64,000 bases of DNA from WYEN01 sp049976205. GTDB lineage: Archaea; Thermoproteota; Thermoprotei_A; Sulfolobales; AG1. The notes beneath the pieces were generated by a model. That model was not told the DNA's origin and did not search any database. It saw nothing but the letters and a program-made list of their open reading frames with translations. Both the position numbers and the translations under genes were made by a program. Positions 17,991 through 26,944 of this stretch are shown here, in pieces. Position 1 is the stretch's first letter. Each line of letters starts with the position of its first letter. The stretch covers positions 44,734 to 108,733 of the forward strand of contig JBMFIR010000002.1 in assembly GCA_049976205.1 (NCBI GenBank), read 5' to 3'.

Positions 17991-19052
17991 ATGTCTCAAA
18001 TCAAATTGTCAGGTTTAATTGTTTTATTGATGGGTCTTGCCATATATATGCTGTACATATATTATATAGGTTTCGATGAAGTCTGGAGAATGCTTAGTAG
18101 TATAGGTCTCTTAGAAATTTCGCTATTCATGCTACTGAGTTTAGTAGTGATCTTTCTCCATAGTTTCGCATGGTATTTATTGATTAGAGGTTACTCTGCT
18201 GAAAATAATATACGATTCACAGATGTATTTGGTATTATTGTTATAGCCTTATTCTCTGGTTATGTGATCCCCATCGGAGGTGTCACAGAGATTATAAGAA
18301 TAGCTCTATCTGTGATTAAATATAGACTCAGGTCTTCTGTGGCTATATCAAGCATTATTATGCACAGACTCTATGTATCATCATCTGCCCTAATTATCTT
18401 CTTCATAGTTTTTATTCTCAGAGCCTATTTCAGAAGTGTATACACTTTATCTTTTGGTGAGCTCATTATTATATCTGCCTATACTATCCTCGTTGTTTTA
18501 CCTAATATAAGCATACTAGGTATTATGAGTACAGATATTTTCAAAAGGATCCTAGATAGATTCAAGTATTTTATGGAGACCAAGATAGTTAAGAAAAAAA
18601 TATCTTTTGAGCCTGAGATCTTTATGAGAGACTATACATCTTATCTCAGGAAGAGTATTTTTTCTATAAATTCAGTGCTTGCCTATGTAATATCTATCGC
18701 TGAATGGTTCTTTCTCTCATTAGCTGTTTATATACTCGTATATGGATTTATTAGTAAATTACAGGATCCTATATATGCGGTAATGTCAGCTATTATTTTC
18801 CAAATGATCTACTGGATACTACCACTATCTTTCATAGGGTCTATAGGGATCGCTGAGTTCATAATGACACTTGCTCTTCAAATAATTGGTTTATCACCGT
18901 ACTTAGCTACAAGTCTAGTTATACTATATAGAACAATAACTTTTCTGACTATTGTCTTACTTTACTATCCGATTATGAAGATCTCTAAGATAGAAGATTT
19001 GAGCAAAATAGTAAGAGAAGGCATTGATATGATCTATAGCAAAACCAAGTGA
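17991..19052 (+). CDS. Flippase-like integral membrane protein (UPF0104/LPG synthase TM family)
   Basis: 353-residue protein with about eight membrane helices, starting with LIVLLMGLAIYMLYIYYIGF. The segments FLHSFAWYLLIRGY, GYVIPIGGVTEIIRIALSVI and RLYVSSSALIIFF match the lysylphosphatidylglycerol-synthase transmembrane region / AglD-YbhN family. The archaeal members are of uncertain function; some are linked to lipid-linked sugar handling. It lacks the soluble MprF synthase domain. The gene seems to be on its own. Confidence 0.75.
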   Translation: MSQIKLSGLIVLLMGLAIYMLYIYYIGFDEVWRMLSSIGLLEISLFMLLSLVVIFLHSFAWYLLIRGYSAENNIRFTDVFGIIVIALFSGYVIPIGGVTEIIRIALSVIKYRLRSSVAISSIIMHRLYVSSSALIIFFIVFILRAYFRSVYTLSFGELIIISAYTILVVLPNISILGIMSTDIFKRILDRFKYFMETKIVKKKISFEPEIFMRDYTSYLRKSIFSINSVLAYVISIAEWFFLSLAVYILVYGFISKLQDPIYAVMSAIIFQMIYWILPLSFIGSIGIAEFIMTLALQIIGLSPYLATSLVILYRTITFLTIVLLYYPIMKISKIEDLSKIVREGIDMIYSKTK

Positions 19053-19144
19053 TCACTTCTTTCTCTAATAATAATACATGATAAAATATTGTAATAAACA
19101 TTAGGAGCTAATGCTTATATTCTAACTCACACGATATTTTTAAG

Positions 19145-19936
19145 GTGTGGAGTAGTTTGTATGGATTTAAGGTAGATTTTGATCCTGAGGAAAGAGAGGC
19201 GCTAAGAGAAGCGTTGCTTGATATGAGGGGAGTTGTTGAGGCACAAGTTTTTATAAGTGATGAGTGTGAGTGGTGTGATGCTACAGTATCAATGCTAAAA
19301 ACGATCTCTGAGGCATCCCCAACATCAACCAACGGTAGATTATTCAGATATAGTGTATATAGGAGAGGCGAGGATCTTGTTAAGAAACTAGGTGTCACCA
19401 GATTCCCAACAATCTATTTATTGAATGGATCCATAAGATATTATGGCATACCTGCTGGAGAAGAGATCAGAGCTCTAGTCGAGACAATAATCAGAATTAG
19501 CCAGGGGGAGAGCGGTCTCGAACCTGAGACCATAAAAAGGATTAAGGAGTTTAACTCAACGGCTGTAATAGAGACTATAGTGACACCATCCTGTCCGTAT
19601 TGTCCATATGCTGTGCTCTTAGCCAATATGGTTGCATTTGAATCATTTAAAGCAGGCAAAAGTAATATTGTATCCGTAGTTGTAGAAGCCTATGAGAACA
19701 TGGATATAGCTGAGAGATATGCTGTAACCTCTGTACCTACAATAGCAATTAATGAGAGAGTAGAATTTATAGGTGTTCCTTACGAGGATCAATTGCTGGA
19801 CTCAATTTATAGAATAGGTGCCAGAAGACCTTCTAGAGCCGTGACTATTGCTCAAAAAGCTACAGAAGAAGCTGAACTGAAGAAATTAATTAAGAAAGTT
19901 ATTGAGGAAATAGATAAAGAAGAAAATAATAAGTAG
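19145..19936 (+). CDS. pdo: Protein disulfide oxidoreductase, two thioredoxin-fold units
   Basis: Cytosolic disulfide-forming/isomerising enzyme of hyperthermophiles. The two thioredoxin folds each have a redox motif: CEWC in FISDECEWCDATVSMLK and CPYC in VTPSCPYCPYAVLLANM; each has its cis-Pro loop (VTRFPTIYLL and VTSVPTIAIN). Length is 263 aa from GTG; a TTG at 19157 is better spaced from GGTGTGGAG, so the start is uncertain. Such proteins are common where cytosolic proteins are rich in disulfides. The C-terminal 30 residues are a charged tail. Confidence 0.93.
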   Translation: MWSSLYGFKVDFDPEEREALREALLDMRGVVEAQVFISDECEWCDATVSMLKTISEASPTSTNGRLFRYSVYRRGEDLVKKLGVTRFPTIYLLNGSIRYYGIPAGEEIRALVETIIRISQGESGLEPETIKRIKEFNSTAVIETIVTPSCPYCPYAVLLANMVAFESFKAGKSNIVSVVVEAYENMDIAERYAVTSVPTIAINERVEFIGVPYEDQLLDSIYRIGARRPSRAVTIAQKATEEAELKKLIKKVIEEIDKEENNK

Positions 19937-20053
19937 GGTCCAAGTTTTTATACTTAGGTATACTCTCAAGACACGTAATACTAGTGATTTAACCCGATCT
20001 TAATATACTTATTAACTAGATTAAGCACAATAATTAATTGAGAGGATATTACT

Positions 20054-21223
20054 ATGTCCTCTGGAGAAAAAGTTAAGACTACGGTCTCGGTTATAAAAGC
20101 TGATATAGGTTCTTTAGCAGGTCATCATGTAGTGCATCCTGACACTATAGCAGTCGCTTCTAGAGTACTAGCAGAGGCAAAAATGAAGGGTCTCATTATC
20201 GATTACTATGTAACTAATGTCGGAGACGATCTTCAATTAATAATGACACATAGAAAAGGCGTTGACAATAGTGAGATACACGAGCTTGCTTGGAATGCTT
20301 TTAAAGAGGCTACTAAGGTAGCGAAAGAGCTAGGTCTATACGCTGCTGGACAGGATCTTCTTAGTGATGCGTTTAGTGGTAATGTGAGAGGACTAGGACC
20401 TGGAGTAGCTGAGATGGAGTTTTATGAGAGACCTTCTGAACCCATAATTGTTTTCATGGCAGATAAGACAGAGCCTGGAGCATTTAATCTCCCCATGTAT
20501 AGAATTTTTGCAGATCCATTTAACACCGCTGGTTTAGTAATAGATCCAAGATTACACGATGGTTTCAAATTTGTAGTATTCGATGTGTATGAGGGTAAGG
20601 AGGTTACGTTTAATGCACCTGAGGAATTATATGATATGCTTGCACTAATAGGCACACCCAGTAGATTCATAGTTAGAAGGGTCTATAGAAAGAGTGACAA
20701 CGAGATAGCAGCGGTAGTTAGTGTTGAAAGACTAAGTCTCATAGCAGGTCAATACGTAGGTAAAGACGATCCCGTAGCTGTGGTGAGAACCCAGAGTGGT
20801 TTCCCAGCTGTTGGAGAAGTTCTTGAGGCTTTTGCCCACCCACATCTGGTTGCTGGATGGATGAGAGGGAGTCACCACGGACCTCTCATGCCCGTGGGTC
20901 TTAGACATGCTAAAATGACTAGATTCGACGGTCCGCCGAGAGTTGTTGCCTTAGGATTTAATGTTAAGAATGGCAAATTAATTGGTCCAGCCGATTTATT
21001 CGATGATATAGCGTGGGATGAAGTTAGAAGAACAGCTCTTATTATAACAGATTATATGAGAAGACATGGTCCATTCATGCCTCATAGACTAGGTCCGGAA
21101 GAGATGGAGTACACGACGTTACCGGCTGTGCTAGAGAAGTTAAAGAATAGATTTGTAGAGACCGGAGAGAGAAAAGCTGCTCAGCCAAAGATTAAAACAG
21201 ATCTTTTATCACATCACGACTAG
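20054..21223 (+). CDS. fbp: Fructose-1,6-bisphosphate aldolase/phosphatase (bifunctional)
   Basis: Gluconeogenic enzyme that condenses triose phosphates and dephosphorylates the product on one site. At 389 aa it is full length. The N-terminal metal-binding strand VSVIKADIGSLAGHHVVHPD, DDLQLIMTH and the Y-x-x-K Schiff-base pair (Tyr234/Lys237 in GQYVGKDDP) are present, as is GWMRGSHHGPLMPVGL. The ATG has GAGAGGATA upstream and a TATA element at about 19943-19951. tpiA, which supplies its substrate, follows 20 nt later. Confidence 0.97.
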   Translation: MSSGEKVKTTVSVIKADIGSLAGHHVVHPDTIAVASRVLAEAKMKGLIIDYYVTNVGDDLQLIMTHRKGVDNSEIHELAWNAFKEATKVAKELGLYAAGQDLLSDAFSGNVRGLGPGVAEMEFYERPSEPIIVFMADKTEPGAFNLPMYRIFADPFNTAGLVIDPRLHDGFKFVVFDVYEGKEVTFNAPEELYDMLALIGTPSRFIVRRVYRKSDNEIAAVVSVERLSLIAGQYVGKDDPVAVVRTQSGFPAVGEVLEAFAHPHLVAGWMRGSHHGPLMPVGLRHAKMTRFDGPPRVVALGFNVKNGKLIGPADLFDDIAWDEVRRTALIITDYMRRHGPFMPHRLGPEEMEYTTLPAVLEKLKNRFVETGERKAAQPKIKTDLLSHHD

Positions 21224-21243
21224 AACTGGTAAGGAGATCATTT

Positions 21244-21915
21244 TTGAGAACACCTGTTCTAGTAATAAACTATAAGAATTATCGCCAGGGATACGGAGAA
21301 TCTGGTGTTAGAATAGCAGAGTATGCTAAGAAAATATCTGAGACATATAATGTTGAGATAATTGTGATGCCTCCTTTCACCGAAATAAGAAATATTCTTA
21401 AGATAGGTGTACCAATATACGCACAACACGCAGATCCCTTAGGATATGGCGCTAATACAGGTAGTATACCACTTGAGGCTCTAAAGGATGTTGGTGTAAA
21501 AGGTGTTGTAGTTAATCATAGTGAGAAGCGAGTTGATTTAAGACATATTGCTAAGGTAGTAGAGTTATCAAAGAGATTAGGGTTAGAAACGCTTGTCTGC
21601 GCTGAGGATATATATATTGCTAAAATGATTGCTTTACTAGAACCAGATGCTATAGCTTTAGAGCCTCCAGAACTTATAGGTAGCGGAAGAGCGGTCTCCA
21701 AGGTAAAGCCAGAGATCATAACTGAAGGAGTTAATGCTGTAAAAAGTATTAATAGCAAAGTAAAGGTTCTTGCAGGCGCAGGAATTACGAGCTATGAGGA
21801 CGTAGCAAAAGCTATTGAGCTAGGTTCTGAAGGTGTTCTTGTGGCCTCTGCTATAATGACTGCTGAGAGACCTGAGAAAGTAATGGAAGATATGGTTAAG
21901 GCATTAAAAAAATAA
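21244..21915 (+). CDS. tpiA: Triosephosphate isomerase, short archaeal type
   Basis: Interconverts glyceraldehyde-3-phosphate and dihydroxyacetone phosphate. At 223 aa it is the compact tetrameric archaeal form. Catalytic residues visible: Asn9/Lys11 (INYKNY), His92 (VNHSEKR) and Glu140 (ALEPPELIGSG), with the phosphate loop LAGAGITSYEDVAKA and GVLVASAIM. It starts at TTG after GGAGATCA. It is co-transcribed with the FBP aldolase/phosphatase. Confidence 0.97.
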   Translation: MRTPVLVINYKNYRQGYGESGVRIAEYAKKISETYNVEIIVMPPFTEIRNILKIGVPIYAQHADPLGYGANTGSIPLEALKDVGVKGVVVNHSEKRVDLRHIAKVVELSKRLGLETLVCAEDIYIAKMIALLEPDAIALEPPELIGSGRAVSKVKPEIITEGVNAVKSINSKVKVLAGAGITSYEDVAKAIELGSEGVLVASAIMTAERPEKVMEDMVKALKK

Positions 21916-21930
21916 TATTATTTTCCTTAA

Positions 21931-21950
21931 AAACTTTAGTTTTTTCAGCT
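21931..21950 (+). terminator. T-rich terminator after tpiA
   Basis: The short gap between the convergent tpiA and hsp20 genes carries a T-run (TTTAGTTTTTTC) of the kind that ends archaeal transcription on the plus strand. No hairpin is needed or seen. Confidence 0.45.
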
Positions 21951-21951
21951 T

Positions 21952-22482
21952 CTATTCAATTTTTATTTCTTGTCCTTCTTCAACGACTCTCTTTTTCTTA
22001 AGTTTAATCTCTAAAATACCGTTCTTGTAGGTTGCTTTGGCATTTTTAACATCTACCTCAACTGGAAGATCAACTTCTCTATAATATTTCTTACCATTAC
22101 TGCCCTCTATAATAAGCCTCTTTCCCTCAGTTCTAACCTTGATCTTCTCTTTCTCGACACCAGGCATCTCTACAACAACTGTTATAGTATCATCCTCCTC
22201 GTATACATCTACCAGAGGCTCTATCTCTTCTGAAATTACTCTTCTCGGCCTACCCTCCTCGACTACCACGGGTCTTCTATTCCCAAAAGTCTCTATACGA
22301 GGCACACCATCTGGGCCTATGGTGATTCTGAAACCGTAATAATAACTTTTTTTCTTTATGTCTTTAGATATTTTTTCCTCTGGTACATAGCCCTCCCATC
22401 TTCTAATGAATTCATTCATTTCTTCCTCGATCTCTCTGAACAATTCATCAATCCAATCAAATATGTCTCTCCTACGTCTCAT
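21952..22482 (-). CDS. hsp20: Small heat shock protein, Hsp20/alpha-crystallin family
   Basis: ATP-independent holdase chaperone. From the ATG at 22482 (GAGGT 7 nt upstream) the protein is 176 aa: RDIFDWIDELFREIEEEMNE start, a linker, then the alpha-crystallin domain (PLVDVYEEDDTITVVVEMPG, KIKVRTEGKRLIIEG, NGILEIKLKKK). The longer open frame to 22545 adds 21 residues with no support. The C-terminal I-x-I/V anchoring motif is weak (GQEIKIE). It lies downstream of the ribbon-helix-helix protein at 22567. Confidence 0.93.
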   Translation of the reverse strand: MRRRRDIFDWIDELFREIEEEMNEFIRRWEGYVPEEKISKDIKKKSYYYGFRITIGPDGVPRIETFGNRRPVVVEEGRPRRVISEEIEPLVDVYEEDDTITVVVEMPGVEKEKIKVRTEGKRLIIEGSNGKKYYREVDLPVEVDVKNAKATYKNGILEIKLKKKRVVEEGQEIKIE

Positions 22483-22566
22483 ATCGAGGACCTCATTACC
22501 CAATATATTTGTTAATTCATGAAAGCTAAAAACTTCAAATAGCATTAACTCGATACTTTAGAGAAT

Positions 22567-23277
22567 CTATTGCTGTTTCTCAAGATCTTTCTTAATTGAT
22601 TCTTGTAATTCTTTAATTTTTTTAATTTGTTCTATGGCTCTATTAATCCACTCACTACTACACTCTATTCCTCTTCTAGTGAAGTAAGACACCGCCTCAC
22701 TCCTGCTCTTAAAAATTCCTCCCTCAACTAACTCATCTATTATCTTAAGATCCTCGGATCTTATTCTAACAGAGGAAACAACTTCTGTACCTATGCTTGG
22801 CTGTACTCTAGTAATTCTAATTATTTCTTCACTAAGATCTCTTATTATCTTATCTAGACTTCTCATAGTAGTTCCTATAGAAGTTATTACTAGATCAGGA
22901 ATTCTTCTTATACTAGTATAGATAAAAGGACCCATATATCTCTTTTCTTCTAAGTATTCCTCTAGAAGATCTACTGTCTCGTTTAGCTTTATAGTGAAAT
23001 CATCAATTTTTTTCCGAATATAATCTCTTATTTTACTTAATTCCTCTTCGGATAATTTCTTTTCTTCGATCTGATCCCTTAGATCTTCTAGAGATCTTCT
23101 TAAATCTCTTCCTAAAACTCTGATCTCGTGTCTCCAGTATCTAATAGCTTCTCTACCTGAACCTCTCTCAAATATTCTACGTGTCTCTTCATAGATCTCC
23201 TTAAGTCTTCTCTCTGCATTCTCAAATAACTCATTTATTTTCTTAACTAATTCATCGAAAGACATACTGCTTACCAT
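22567..23277 (-). CDS. Coiled-coil protein with C-terminal ribbon-helix-helix domain
   Basis: 236 aa, not a named family that I recognise. Residues 1-150 are charged helices and coiled coil (EEKKLSEEELSKIRDYIRKK). Residues 168-204 look like a MetJ/Arc ribbon-helix-helix DNA-binding unit (SVRIRSEDLKIIDELVEGG, then FKSRSEAVSYFTRRGI), and a last helix follows. A good TATA (TTTATAAG, about 23301-23310) lies 26 nt from the ATG, so the mRNA is almost leaderless. The hsp20 gene follows on the same strand 84 nt later. It may regulate its own operon; that is inference. Confidence 0.65.
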   Translation of the reverse strand: MVSSMSFDELVKKINELFENAERRLKEIYEETRRIFERGSGREAIRYWRHEIRVLGRDLRRSLEDLRDQIEEKKLSEEELSKIRDYIRKKIDDFTIKLNETVDLLEEYLEEKRYMGPFIYTSIRRIPDLVITSIGTTMRSLDKIIRDLSEEIIRITRVQPSIGTEVVSSVRIRSEDLKIIDELVEGGIFKSRSEAVSYFTRRGIECSSEWINRAIEQIKKIKELQESIKKDLEKQQ

Positions 23278-23297
23278 ATATTGTAACTATGTAATAC

Positions 23298-23312
23298 AAC
23301 TTATAAATATTT
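23298..23312 (-). promoter_or_regulatory. TATA box upstream of the RHH/hsp20 unit
   Basis: On the minus strand ATATTTATAAGTTG lies so that initiation about 26 nt on would fall near 23280, next to the ATG at 23277. This supports that start codon and a leaderless or nearly leaderless transcript. Confidence 0.55.
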
Positions 23313-23434
23313 TTGAATACAAAATTATCTAGATTTTGATTATTAATATATCATTCATTACTTTAAATGTCAGATAGATCTGGGAGAGTAAAGTAAATAA
23401 AAAAATATTTGATACAACTATAGTTGGTTCCATA

Positions 23435-24193
23435 ATGGAGATTTATCTGTTCATAGATTTGGATAATACCTTGGTTGTTAATCCATTAGGTAGATATGTT
23501 CTACCGAAGATTTATGATCTATTAAGTAGAAAATATAATGTAAACAGGGTAATGGTTGAAAATTACTTAACGAAAAGACATCTAGAATTAATTAAAGAGG
23601 ATCCTTTGAAAGCCTTTGACTGGGACTATATATTACAAGAATTTACTAGAAAGTATATAGGTCACGAACTATCTGAAATAGATCTAGTGAGAGACCAGCG
23701 TAATGAATGTTATAAGGTTTATGTGTTTGAAGATGTGAAAGAGGCATTAGAGAAGTTTAGAGAAGAGAGTTACATCACTATTTTAGCAACCAATGGACTA
23801 TCTAAGTATCAAGATTGTGTCATTGAGTTTAGTGGGTTGCGTAAATATTTTGAAGAATTACGAACGCCTGATATCGTTGGGTGTTTAAAAGACTCGAAAT
23901 GCTTCTATGACCTAGGGACCATAGATTCTGAGGAGAAGGTACTTAAGATCTCTGTAGGAGATGATCTTTATTTCGACGTATATAGCCCGTCTAGATATGG
24001 TGTAAGAACTATTTTCATAAATAGATCGTCCAGATCTCTGAAAAACATATATCTTGAATTTTTTCAAATAGATTACAGCTACGCCAAACCTGATAAAATA
24101 ATCACAACATTTAAAAACTTGTCTAAGGCAATTTTAGAAGTATTAAATAAGATAATAGGAGCCGGAAATGATCCTCCTCAAAGAGTTTCTTGA
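23435..24193 (+). CDS. HAD-superfamily hydrolase
   Basis: Predicted phosphatase of 252 aa. Motif I is FIDLDNTLV near the N-terminus (nucleophile Asp8 and Asp10), motif II is in ILATNG, and motif IV is the acidic SVGDDLYFD; between them is a helical cap. The substrate cannot be predicted. An A/T box at about 23394-23410 suggests a nearly leaderless mRNA starting close to the ATG. tRNA-Asn follows 45 nt after. Confidence 0.85.
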   Translation: MEIYLFIDLDNTLVVNPLGRYVLPKIYDLLSRKYNVNRVMVENYLTKRHLELIKEDPLKAFDWDYILQEFTRKYIGHELSEIDLVRDQRNECYKVYVFEDVKEALEKFREESYITILATNGLSKYQDCVIEFSGLRKYFEELRTPDIVGCLKDSKCFYDLGTIDSEEKVLKISVGDDLYFDVYSPSRYGVRTIFINRSSRSLKNIYLEFFQIDYSYAKPDKIITTFKNLSKAILEVLNKIIGAGNDPPQRVS

Positions 24194-24238
24194 GAAAAAT
24201 TTAAAATCTGAACATATATTTATTATGATAATGGTGGT

Positions 24239-24314
24239 GCCGGAGTAGCTCAGCTGGTAGAGCGCCGGGCTGTTAACCCGGTGGTCGGAGGTTCGAATCC
24301 TCCCTCCGGCGCCA
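24239..24314 (+). tRNA. tRNA-Asn (GTT)
   Basis: Full cloverleaf: acceptor GCCGGAG/CTCCGGC, D stem GCTC/GAGC, anticodon stem CCGGG/CCCGG with loop CTGTTAA (anticodon GTT), T arm GGAGG-TTCGAAT-CCTCC, discriminator G. CCA is encoded at 24312-24314. No intron. A TTTAAAATC box about 30 nt upstream is the likely promoter. Confidence 0.97.
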
Positions 24315-24345
24315 CATCACGTTTATTAATACATGATTTTCTCCT

Positions 24346-25149
24346 CTAACTTTCTAAATTTCTTATATAGAAGTAGCCGCCTAAAGCCATTGTTGATATA
24401 GCCCATAAAAATAAGAACACTAATATATACTCCGGAGTGTAGGGATACTGCTGCGAGATCCCAAAGATCTCTCTGTATAGAGATACAGTCAATGAGATAG
24501 GATTGAAACTAGCTACGTAATACAGAGGTCCTGGGAATCTTACTCTAATTAGTTTCTCTGGGTAAAATACGTTAGATATAAAGAATAAAATGAAGTACGT
24601 AAAGCTTCTAAGTGTTGCCTGCATATCAAAATTTCTTGTAGATGTCGAGATAGCTATTGATAAACTAGACATTGTTAATGTCATGAAGATCGAGGCTACG
24701 AGAATATATACTAGTTCAATTGTTGAAGGGATCTTTATTAAGATCAGTAGAAGAATCAAGAAAGGTGTCTCATATATTATGCCTCTGACAACACCTGATA
24801 GTATCCTCCCCATAGCAAGCTCTAGACGAGATATTGGTAGGGATAGGAGGTACTGTGTGAATCCTCTTCTTATCTCTACACCAACTTCTCTACCTATAGA
24901 AAATGCTGAGGCAAATGCTGCAATAGCTGTTATTCCTGGTGCCATGAAGAGAAAGTAATCTGGTATAAGCTCTCTATTAACAATTCTGTTAAATAAGACT
25001 GCGAATATAAATAGATCAGCTAGATTCATCGTTATTAAACCAGCAAGCCACCACCTATATTTCCAGAATCTATTGAGGTCTCTGTTAACGATTATGTAAA
25101 TAGATTTAAGATTCAATGAAAACAAAGATCTTGCTAAACTTATTTCCAA
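24346..25149 (-). CDS. ABC-2 type transporter permease
   Basis: 267 aa with six hydrophobic segments (WWLAGLITMNLADLFIFAVL, PGITAIAAFASAFSIGREVG, GYFILFFISNVFYP-like). The helix EIRRGFTQYLLSLPISRLEL after the second membrane segment is the usual ABC-2 coupling helix. It overlaps the preceding permease gene by 10 nt and is its distant paralogue. The two would form a heterodimeric export channel. The substrate is unknown. Confidence 0.85.
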   Translation of the reverse strand: MEISLARSLFSLNLKSIYIIVNRDLNRFWKYRWWLAGLITMNLADLFIFAVLFNRIVNRELIPDYFLFMAPGITAIAAFASAFSIGREVGVEIRRGFTQYLLSLPISRLELAMGRILSGVVRGIIYETPFLILLLILIKIPSTIELVYILVASIFMTLTMSSLSIAISTSTRNFDMQATLRSFTYFILFFISNVFYPEKLIRVRFPGPLYYVASFNPISLTVSLYREIFGISQQYPYTPEYILVFLFLWAISTMALGGYFYIRNLES

Positions 25150-25952
25150 CCACCTCCCTCAACCCTCCTCTCAATAAATATTGTAGCAAGTGATGTTAGT
25201 GATATACTAAATCCCAGTAGGAAAAAGAGTATTTTCACAGGATCATCTTGAATAAGATATTTACCTAACTCGCTTGGATAAAAGATCCATCTGAGAAAAT
25301 CAGCCAGATACGAAAGAGGATTTGATACGCCAACGTAGTAGTAGGGTAGAAATGATAGAAGAATTACTGCCGGATAAAAAACTGTACTCAATCTCACAAG
25401 AAGAGAATCCATTATACCAAAAGCTATATCTGTAACATCACCTGATTTAAGTAAGAATACTACCGATATTGAGAGACCCACTATACCTACAGAGAATAGA
25501 TATGCTGATAGGGCTGCACTTAATATAGCTATGGGCTCAAAACCTCCAAGAAGTATTATTACTATTAAAAACATAGGGAGACTTAATATAAAGGAGCTTA
25601 TACTTCCACCAAGAATTCTTCCTATCGCAAGAATTCTTCTCTTGATGGGTAGAGATAACATGTATTCAATAACCCCCTCCTCAAACTCTTGCGCTATTTC
25701 ATATCCTCTGAACATTGTTATAGTAAAAAGAATCGATGTATATGCACCCAGTAAATAAAAATGATAATAAGTTGTCTGAACACCGAATCTTTGACCCACA
25801 ACTGCTGTTATGAGATATGCGAAAAATCCTACCTGAACAGTAAACCAAGCGACTCTCATCAATATAAATATTTTATATCTAAAGATCTTTCTCGCATCGT
25901 AGAGAATTAATAGATATAACTGTCTGAAATCTTCTCTCGAGAACTTAATCAC
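25140..25952 (-). CDS. ABC-2 type transporter permease
   Basis: 270 aa, six predicted membrane helices. The coupling segment EFEEGVIEYMLSLPIKRRIL resembles that of its neighbour at 24346. It starts at GTG after AGGAGC and overlaps the ATPase gene by 8 nt. The three genes form one export operon (ATPase, permease, permease). Confidence 0.85.
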   Translation of the reverse strand: MIKFSREDFRQLYLLILYDARKIFRYKIFILMRVAWFTVQVGFFAYLITAVVGQRFGVQTTYYHFYLLGAYTSILFTITMFRGYEIAQEFEEGVIEYMLSLPIKRRILAIGRILGGSISSFILSLPMFLIVIILLGGFEPIAILSAALSAYLFSVGIVGLSISVVFLLKSGDVTDIAFGIMDSLLVRLSTVFYPAVILLSFLPYYYVGVSNPLSYLADFLRWIFYPSELGKYLIQDDPVKILFFLLGFSISLTSLATIFIERRVEGGGWK

Positions 25953-26892
25953 CTAATTGTGCTCCTGTAAAGAACATGAAGACATCATCTAGAGAGGGCT
26001 CTTTCATAGTAATCATTTTAACCTTAACACCTAAGTTATTCAAAATATTTAACGCCGGCACTATCTTCTCCTCACCTTTGTTAACATAGATCCTTAACTT
26101 TCCATTGCTTATATCGATCTTATGAGCCTCTAATTTCTCGAGGAGAATTCCTCTGAGATGCTCGCTAACAACTCCTTCGATCTCTGCCTCGATAATATCT
26201 CCACCAGGTATCTTGTCTTTTAATTCATCAGGTGCCCCCAGCCCTCTTAATTCTCCCTTGTATATGATCCCTATTCTCTGAGACAGTACTTCTGCTTCAT
26301 ACATTTCATTTGTCGCTACTATAACTGTTGATCCTTCTTTAGATAATTCTTTAATTGCTCTCCAAACGTTATGCTTAGCTATAACATCTAGCTGCGCTGT
26401 TGGTTCATCAAATATAGCTACTCGAGGTCTCTGAATAAGGATCTTTGCGATCTCAACCTTCTTCCTATTACCTCCACTAAGTTCTGAAAACATCTTATTT
26501 CTATGCTCCCAAAGATCTAGTTCTTCCATAACTTCTCTAACAACTCTCCTCGCCTCAAATGATCCATAGCCTACAACCCTAGCATGCCATGTAAGTATCT
26601 CAATAGGCTTATCAATCCACATAGCCTTTGGTTCCTGAAATGCTATTCCTACAAATTTTCTGACTTCATCACTCTCTTTTACAACACTTTTCCCATAGAC
26701 TTGTATATCACCTTCACTAGGTTTATATACTGTAGCCATGGTTAATAGCGTTGTTGATTTACCAGATCCGTTGGGACCCAATAATCCGAAGATCTCTTTA
26801 TCATATATATCTAAATTCAGATTTTTAACAGCGGTAAAATCACCGAATCTCTTAGTGAAGTTAATTATCCTTATAGCGATCTCAGTACTCAA
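25945..26892 (-). CDS. ABC transporter ATP-binding protein (ABC-2/DrrA type)
   Basis: Powers the two permeases downstream. Walker A is GLLGPNGSGKSTTLLTMATV, signature LSGGNRKKVEIAKIL, Walker B VAIFDEPTAQLD, H-loop replaced by Asn in IVATNEMYEAE. A C-terminal domain of about 80 aa follows, as in DrrA-type exporters. I place the start at TTG 26892 (STEIAIRIINF); the open frame reaches 26931. The missing switch His is worth noting, since it normally contacts the ATP gamma-phosphate. Confidence 0.9.
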   Translation of the reverse strand: MSTEIAIRIINFTKRFGDFTAVKNLNLDIYDKEIFGLLGPNGSGKSTTLLTMATVYKPSEGDIQVYGKSVVKESDEVRKFVGIAFQEPKAMWIDKPIEILTWHARVVGYGSFEARRVVREVMEELDLWEHRNKMFSELSGGNRKKVEIAKILIQRPRVAIFDEPTAQLDVIAKHNVWRAIKELSKEGSTVIVATNEMYEAEVLSQRIGIIYKGELRGLGAPDELKDKIPGGDIIEAEIEGVVSEHLRGILLEKLEAHKIDISNGKLRIYVNKGEEKIVPALNILNNLGVKVKMITMKEPSLDDVFMFFTGAQLGD

Positions 26893-26944
26893 TGATGACC
26901 ATCCTACAAATAATTGTAAAGCCAAGCACAATTATATTTCTGAT

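Noticed and set aside
19257..19311. C/D-like pair (GTGATGA ... CTGA) about 50 nt apart
   Set aside because: It lies inside the coding region for the first CEWC redox motif of the disulfide oxidoreductase, and no matching D'/C' pair is present.
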